From Cynocephalus volans (Eukaryota > Chordata > Mammalia > Dermoptera > Cynocephalidae), in assembly GCF_027409185.1 (NCBI RefSeq), contig NC_084469.1:101743835-101807834 (forward strand): a stretch of 64,000 nt of DNA, in the 5' to 3' direction. The notes below the pieces were generated by a model. That model was not told the origin of the DNA. It did not search any database and worked only from the letters and a program-made list of their open reading frames with translations. The position numbers and the translations under genes are program-made. This document shows positions 59,561 through 64,000 of the stretch, piece by piece (within the stretch, counting starts at the first letter, position 1; each line of letters starts with the position of its first letter).

Positions 59561-60499
59561 ATGGAACCAGGAAATGCGACAAGTGTTTCAGAATTTTTAC
59601 TCCTGGGATTTTCCCAAGACTCAGAGCATCAGCTGATGCTATTTGGGCTGTTCCTGTCCATGTTCATGGTCACTGTGCTCGGGAACCTGCTCATCATCCT
59701 GGCTGTGAGCTCTGACTGCCACCTCCACACCCCCATGTACTTCTTCCTCTCCAACCTGTCCTTCACTGACATCTGCTTCACCTCCACCACTGTCCCAAAG
59801 ATGCTGGCGAACATCCAGACACAGAGAAAATCCATTACTTATGCAGGCTGCATTGTCCAGATGTATTTTTTTATGGTGTTTGGAGTCATGGACACATTTC
59901 TAATCACCGTGATGGCCTATGACCGTTTTGTGGCCATCTGCCACCCCCTGCACTACCTGGTCATCATGAACCCTCGCCTCTGCAGCCTGCTTGTGTTTGT
60001 GTCCTGGATCCTCAGCTTGTCAAACGCCCTGATCCACAGCCTGTTGTTGCTGCGGCTGTCCTTCTGCTCCAACTGGGGAATTGAACACTTTTACTGTGAA
60101 CTTGCTCAGGTCCTCACGCTTGCCTGCTCAGACACACTCATCAACTACATCCTCATATATATGCTGACGGGTCTTCTTGGCTTTGTGCCCTTCTCAGGGA
60201 TCCTTTTCTCCTATAGCCGAATCGTCTCTTCCATCCTGAGAATCCCATCCACTAACGGCAAGTATAGAGCCTTTTCTACCTGTGGGTCTCACCTGTCTGT
60301 GGTTTTGTTGTTCTATGGGACAAGCCTTGGTGTGTATCTCAGTTCTGATGCATCCTCCTCTTCCTGGAATGACATGGTGGCCTCAGTGATGTACACAGTG
60401 GTCACCCCCATGCTGAACCCCTTCATCTACAGCTTGAGGAACAGGGACATCAAGAAGGCCCTACAAAGACTTCTTGAGAGAAAGCTCTATGTACAATGA
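59561..60499 (+). CDS. Olfactory receptor family 7
   Basis: Intact 312-codon seven-transmembrane odorant receptor. Marks: N-glycosylation site NAT at 5-7, GN 41-42, LHTPMY 55-60, Cys97, [10 protein letters not shown] 118-127, loop-2 cysteines 169, 179 and 189, SY 217-218, [12 protein letters not shown] around 234-245, [12 protein letters not shown] 283-294. The opening MEPGN matches OR7A/OR7C-type proteins, but the C-terminus (LLERKLYVQ) matches no human member I remember, so I leave the subfamily open. The start is the first Met, 17 bases after an acceptor-like CTAG and 5 bases after a TCAG, consistent with the usual spliced 5' noncoding exon. It is on the same strand as the OR7D-like gene 23 kb away. 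Confidence 0.95.
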   Translation: MEPGNATSVSEFLLLGFSQDSEHQLMLFGLFLSMFMVTVLGNLLIILAVSSDCHLHTPMYFFLSNLSFTDICFTSTTVPKMLANIQTQRKSITYAGCIVQMYFFMVFGVMDTFLITVMAYDRFVAICHPLHYLVIMNPRLCSLLVFVSWILSLSNALIHSLLLLRLSFCSNWGIEHFYCELAQVLTLACSDTLINYILIYMLTGLLGFVPFSGILFSYSRIVSSILRIPSTNGKYRAFSTCGSHLSVVLLFYGTSLGVYLSSDASSSSWNDMVASVMYTVVTPMLNPFIYSLRNRDIKKALQRLLERKLYVQ

Positions 60500-60559
60500 T
60501 GGGAACATTAGTCCTGGATTTTTTGAAATAGCAAACATAGCAGCAGTGGGCTAAAGAAA

Positions 60560-60925
60560 TCACATCAAATTTTGATTCTCATCCATCTATTACTTTATCT
60601 ATTTTTAATTGGTTATTGATATTCATGGGCTACAAAACTGGCCATCAACACTTGTGCCCAACATGTGATGGCCAGATCAATACTATCAGTGTACCCATTA
60701 CCACAAATTGTGTTTACACCCTGTGTCCTCCACCCAATTAATGCCTGACTTCCCTCCCCACCCCACTTCTCAAACCGAGGTGTGTTCTCTCCCTCTGCAA
60801 GTCCAACACATCACTGTGGTCTTTATTTCTTTCCTTCTTTCTCTCTTAGCTCCCCTTATGAGTGAGGACATGTGCTATTTTTACCTCTGTGCATGGCTTA
60901 TTTCACTCAACATAAATTTTCTCCA
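60560..60925 (-). mobile_element. Old L1 3' UTR
   Basis: Minus strand, same subfamily as 33130-33430 (shared ACCCATTACCACAAATT and CTTTCTCTCTTAGCTCCC). It begins about 60 bp after the OR stop codon. Confidence 0.75.
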
Positions 60926-61589
60926 CCCTATTTCTAAGTCTATGGTCAGAATTGCCTTGTGAATACTTTGTCTGAACCTCTTATGGTGACTCAGTCATCC
61001 TCCTTTCTATCCTACCACTCCCACTTCCTTTCAACTCCGTCCATTGCCATATTTCAGCTTGATGTTTGCAGTTCTGTGGGTCAGTACAGTCAGTTCAAGT
61101 ACCAACTTGGAAATTATTGGGAAAGACTTATGAAATAGTACATGTCATCAATAACCACTGCTAGCACTTACCAAACTCATACGTTTGATGATACTGATTG
61201 AATATCTATAGTGCTCCAGCTGTCCTGGGTGCCTGGGATACAGCAGTGTTGGAAAAAACAGACAAAAATCCTCACCCCTATAGAGCTCAGATCCAGGATA
61301 GCAAAATTTATCAGATCATGTTCTGTGTCCACACATAAAATAGACGCACAGATTCAGACTCATAATTCAGAAGAGCAAGAATTGAGTGACACAGTTGCCA
61401 CCCTATGCATATGTGATACCGACAGCTTCCTGAGATGTGCAATAGGGCAGGACCAGTGGACAGTCAGCAGCAATTAGCAAAGACAGCTGGCCCAATAACC
61501 TTGACCAACCTCCCCACTAATGTTTTCTAGTTCTTTTTTATTAACTCACCCCAGCATTTGAAAATCCTCCCATCTTTTGTTCCTATGGA
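60926..61589. other. Mostly unclassified, with an ancient repeat piece
   Basis: 61200-61300 (TGGGATACAGCAGTG, ACAGACAAAAATCCTCACC) resembles a widespread MIR/L2-type ancient repeat. The rest is unassigned. Confidence 0.45.
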
Positions 61590-61990
61590 GTTGCAGTCAA
61601 TTTCTCTCCCTATTGCAATGGTCTTTATTTTTGTAATAGATTTTTTAAATAGCAGTTTTACATTTACAAAAAAATTGAGCAGAAAGTACAGACTGTTCAC
61701 ATACCCCCCACACACCCACACCCACACACACAGTTTCTCCTATTATTAACATCTTGCTTCAGGGTGGTCCATTTATTACAATAACAACCAATATTAATAT
61801 ATTGTTAACTAAACTTTACAATAGTTTTCCCTCTTTGTGCTGTACAGTTCTATGGGTTTTGCCCAATACATAGGGTTATGTATTCACCATTACAGTATCA
61901 TACAGAACAGTTTCACTGCCTTAAAAATCCTCTGTGCTCCACCTGCTCATCCTTCTCTCCCTCACTCCCTCCGCCCTGAAACTCGGGTAA
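61590..61990 (-). mobile_element. L1ME-type 3' UTR
   Basis: Reverse of the tail type at 18190-18545 (ACAGTATCATACAGAACAG, TATGGGTTTTGCCCAATAC). It contains a C/A-rich tract at 61705-61732. Confidence 0.7.
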
Positions 61991-63890
61991 CTACTCATCT
62001 TTTTTTCTTATACTTGGGTCTATCTTTTCAATCCAGTCTGTTAGTCTGTGTCTTTTGAACGGGGAGTTTAGTTCATTCACATTTACAGTAGTTATTGGGA
62101 AGTGTTGTTTAATTCCTGTCATCTAATTGCTATATAGGTGGTTTAAATATCTTTTGATCATTATTTCCCCTTTGATTTCTCTTCTTCAATGTGAGTTGGG
62201 GATTTAAGGCAGATGGTTTAGCTTCTTTCTGTTTCTTGTTATCATTTTTGTTTTAACTGAGTGTTTTGCTCTTTCTTGTATATTTGTGATGATGGTCACC
62301 ATTATTCAGATTCCAGATGAGAGAGTCCCTTGAGAATTTCTTGCAGGGCTGGTCATGTGGTGGTGAAGTCCCACAACTTTTGTTTGTCTGGGAAATACAC
62401 TATTTATCCCTCATTTCTGAAGGAGAACCTTGTTAGGAAAAGAATTCTTGGCTAGCAGGTTTTTTTCTTTAGTATTTTGAATATATCATTCCACTCTCTT
62501 CTGGCCTGTAGGGTTTCAGTTGTGAAATCTGCTGTTAGTTTGATGGGGGTTCCCCTATGAGTCACCTGACATTTTTCTCTTGCTGCTTGTAGAATTCTCT
62601 CTTTGTCTTTGAGCTTTGCAAATTTAACTATAATATGTCTTGGGGAGGATCTTTTTGGGCTGAATCTGTTTAGGGACCTTTGGGCTTCCTGGATCTGAAG
62701 GTCTGTATCTTGCCGTACACCTGGGAAGTTTTCTGTTACTATTTCCTTGGGTAGGTTTTTGATATCTTTTCCCTTCTCCTGCCCTTCAGGAATACCCACA
62801 ATTCAGATGTTAGAGTGCTTGAGATTATCTGCTATCTCTCTTAAGTTTTCCTCTTTATTTTTAATTATTTTTTCCTTTTTTTTTTTTTTTTTTTTTTTTT
62901 TTGTCTGCCTGGGTTATTTCAAAAAGATCATCTTTAAGCACTGAAATTCTTTCTTCTGCTTGCTCTACCCTGCTGCTCAAGCTCTCAGTTGTGTTTTTTA
63001 TTTCACTGAGTGAGTCATTTCTAGAAGTTCTGCTACACTCTTTTTTATGGTATTAATCTCTTTGTAGATTTCCTCCTTCATATTCTGGATGCTTTTCTTG
63101 TTTCATTGTGTTCTCTGATTGAGTCTTCCTTTATTTCTTCAACTTTTCTTAAGATCATTACTCAAAATTCTTTTTCAGATATTTCAAGGATTCCCTTTTC
63201 CATAGAATCTGACTTTGGAGTATTACTGTATCCTTTTGGTGGTGTCATTTCTTCTTTATTGTCTGTACTTCTAGTTTTCTTTTCACTGATGCTTGGTCAT
63301 TTGGTAGGGTGGTTGCTTCCTCTATTACACTGAGGTTGGCCGTGGAGTGGCTACTGCAGGGGGTGAACAGTCTTACTTGACAGTAAGTGTGGTGGTGGTT
63401 ATGTTAAACCAATTTGGTTCCTGTTCTAGACTCTGTGATTGTAGAATGAGCCCCTAACACATGGAGTTGTGCTGAGCTAAATTCAGTGTCAGATCCATTG
63501 GCTAGTGCTCACCCTGGGTCTGAGGTGGGATGAGGGGCCACGTGGAGCCATGTGGTTCCACTGGCTTGCTGATGCTGGGGGGCTCACCTGTGCAGTGCTG
63601 GTTCATGGTGGTAGGGTGGGGCCTGGAGCTCACCCCTGCCATGGTCCAAGGTTGCAGGGTGGGGGGACCACATGGAGCCATGCGGTTCCACTGGCTGGCT
63701 GATGCTGGTGGGCTCAACTGTGTTGTGCCAGTTCAGGGTGGTGGGGCAGGTCCTGGAGCTCCCCCCTGTCTGGGTCCAAGGCTGTGGGATGGAGAGGCAA
63801 GTGGAGCTGCGTAGTTCCACTGGCTGGCCGGTGCCCCCTACTACTACTTTCTGACCATTATTCTTCACAGGCATACTCACAGCATATTAA
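61991..63890 (-). mobile_element. 5' half of an L1: 5' UTR, ORF1 and start of ORF2
   Basis: On the minus strand it reads a 5' UTR with tandem monomers (63890 to about 63340), ORF1 (coiled coil broken by a long poly-A run at about 62878-62902; C-terminal part open at 62452-62799 with IQEAQRSLNRFSPKRSSPRH), then the first codons of ORF2 (ITTVNVNELNSPFKRHRLTDW near 62050). ORF2 stops abruptly at about 61991, where an L1ME 3' UTR begins. The usual 3' half is absent. Confidence 0.8.
63530..63835 (-). repeat. L1 5' UTR monomers, about 130 bp period
   Basis: The block GGTTCCACTGGCT recurs near 63558, 63686 and 63814 (spacing about 128 bp), each time preceded by a TGGAGC-type word and, in the first two units, followed by GATGCTGG. 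Confidence 0.8.
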
Positions 63891-63903
63891 AAAATTAACT
63901 CAA

Positions 63904-64000
63904 GGGCCGACCCTGTGGCGCACTCGGGAGAGTGCAGCACTGGGAGCGCAGCAGTGCTCCCGCCATGGGTTCGGATCCTATATAAGGATGGCCGTGCGCT
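63904..64000 (+). mobile_element. tRNA-derived SINE, second type, cut by window end
   Basis: Begins GGCCGACCCTGTGGCGCACT, with an A-box-like CACTCGGGAGAGTGC and a B box GGTTCGGATCC near 63967-63977. The body differs from the tRNA-Ile SINE at 21579. The tail lies outside the window. Confidence 0.75.

Overview
This is mammalian nuclear DNA: a gene-poor, repeat-rich stretch of an olfactory receptor (OR) cluster. It holds three intact single-exon family-7 OR coding regions, at 16110-17036 (minus), 35364-36302 (plus) and 59561-60499 (plus). The first resembles human OR7E24 and the second the OR7D4/OR7D2 group. In human these lie side by side on chromosome 19p13.2, so the window is probably the equivalent region of another mammal. 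I recognise no Alu or rodent B1/B2. The young SINEs are tRNA-derived, at least one from tRNA-Ile (21579, 19375, and a second type at 63904). Together with a very active L1 lineage this best fits a colugo (Dermoptera). The species call is inference from remembered family features.

Layout. 1-3740 is the 3' part of a decayed class I endogenous retrovirus with its 3' LTR. 3786-13430 is mostly L1 of several ages, including two 5'-inverted (twin-primed) copies, plus a DNA transposon remnant and a mariner-type MITE. 13445-14923 is a composite retroelement: twelve 80-bp tandem units, a unique segment and an L1 3' end, flanked by a 15-bp target duplication. 15-23 kb carries the OR7E24-like gene, a solo LTR with target duplication, old L1 tails and two tRNA SINEs. 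23.7-31.3 kb is stacked L1, including a near full-length decayed copy. 34.4-36.8 kb holds MIRs, the OR7D-like gene and a small L1 in its 3' flank. 37-46 kb is L1, a MaLR LTR nested in L1 and an odd inverted, circularly permuted repeat at 42593-42917. 46488-52545 is a young, nearly complete L1 whose ORF2 keeps one frame and is broken only by six stop codons. It is followed directly by a 2.6-kb nuclear copy of mitochondrial DNA (ND6 end, ND5, three tRNAs, ND4 end) and another L1 tail. 55.3-60.5 kb has a MaLR LTR with a CT microsatellite, an L2 and the third OR. 60.5-63.9 kb is L1, including a third L1 5' region with tandem monomers.

The OR genes are the only functional protein-coding genes I can support. 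Each encodes a seven-transmembrane odorant receptor that would couple to Golf in olfactory sensory neurons; they are separate transcription units with no operon-like arrangement. Everything else is mobile-element or organellar debris, plus unclassified AT-rich sequence.
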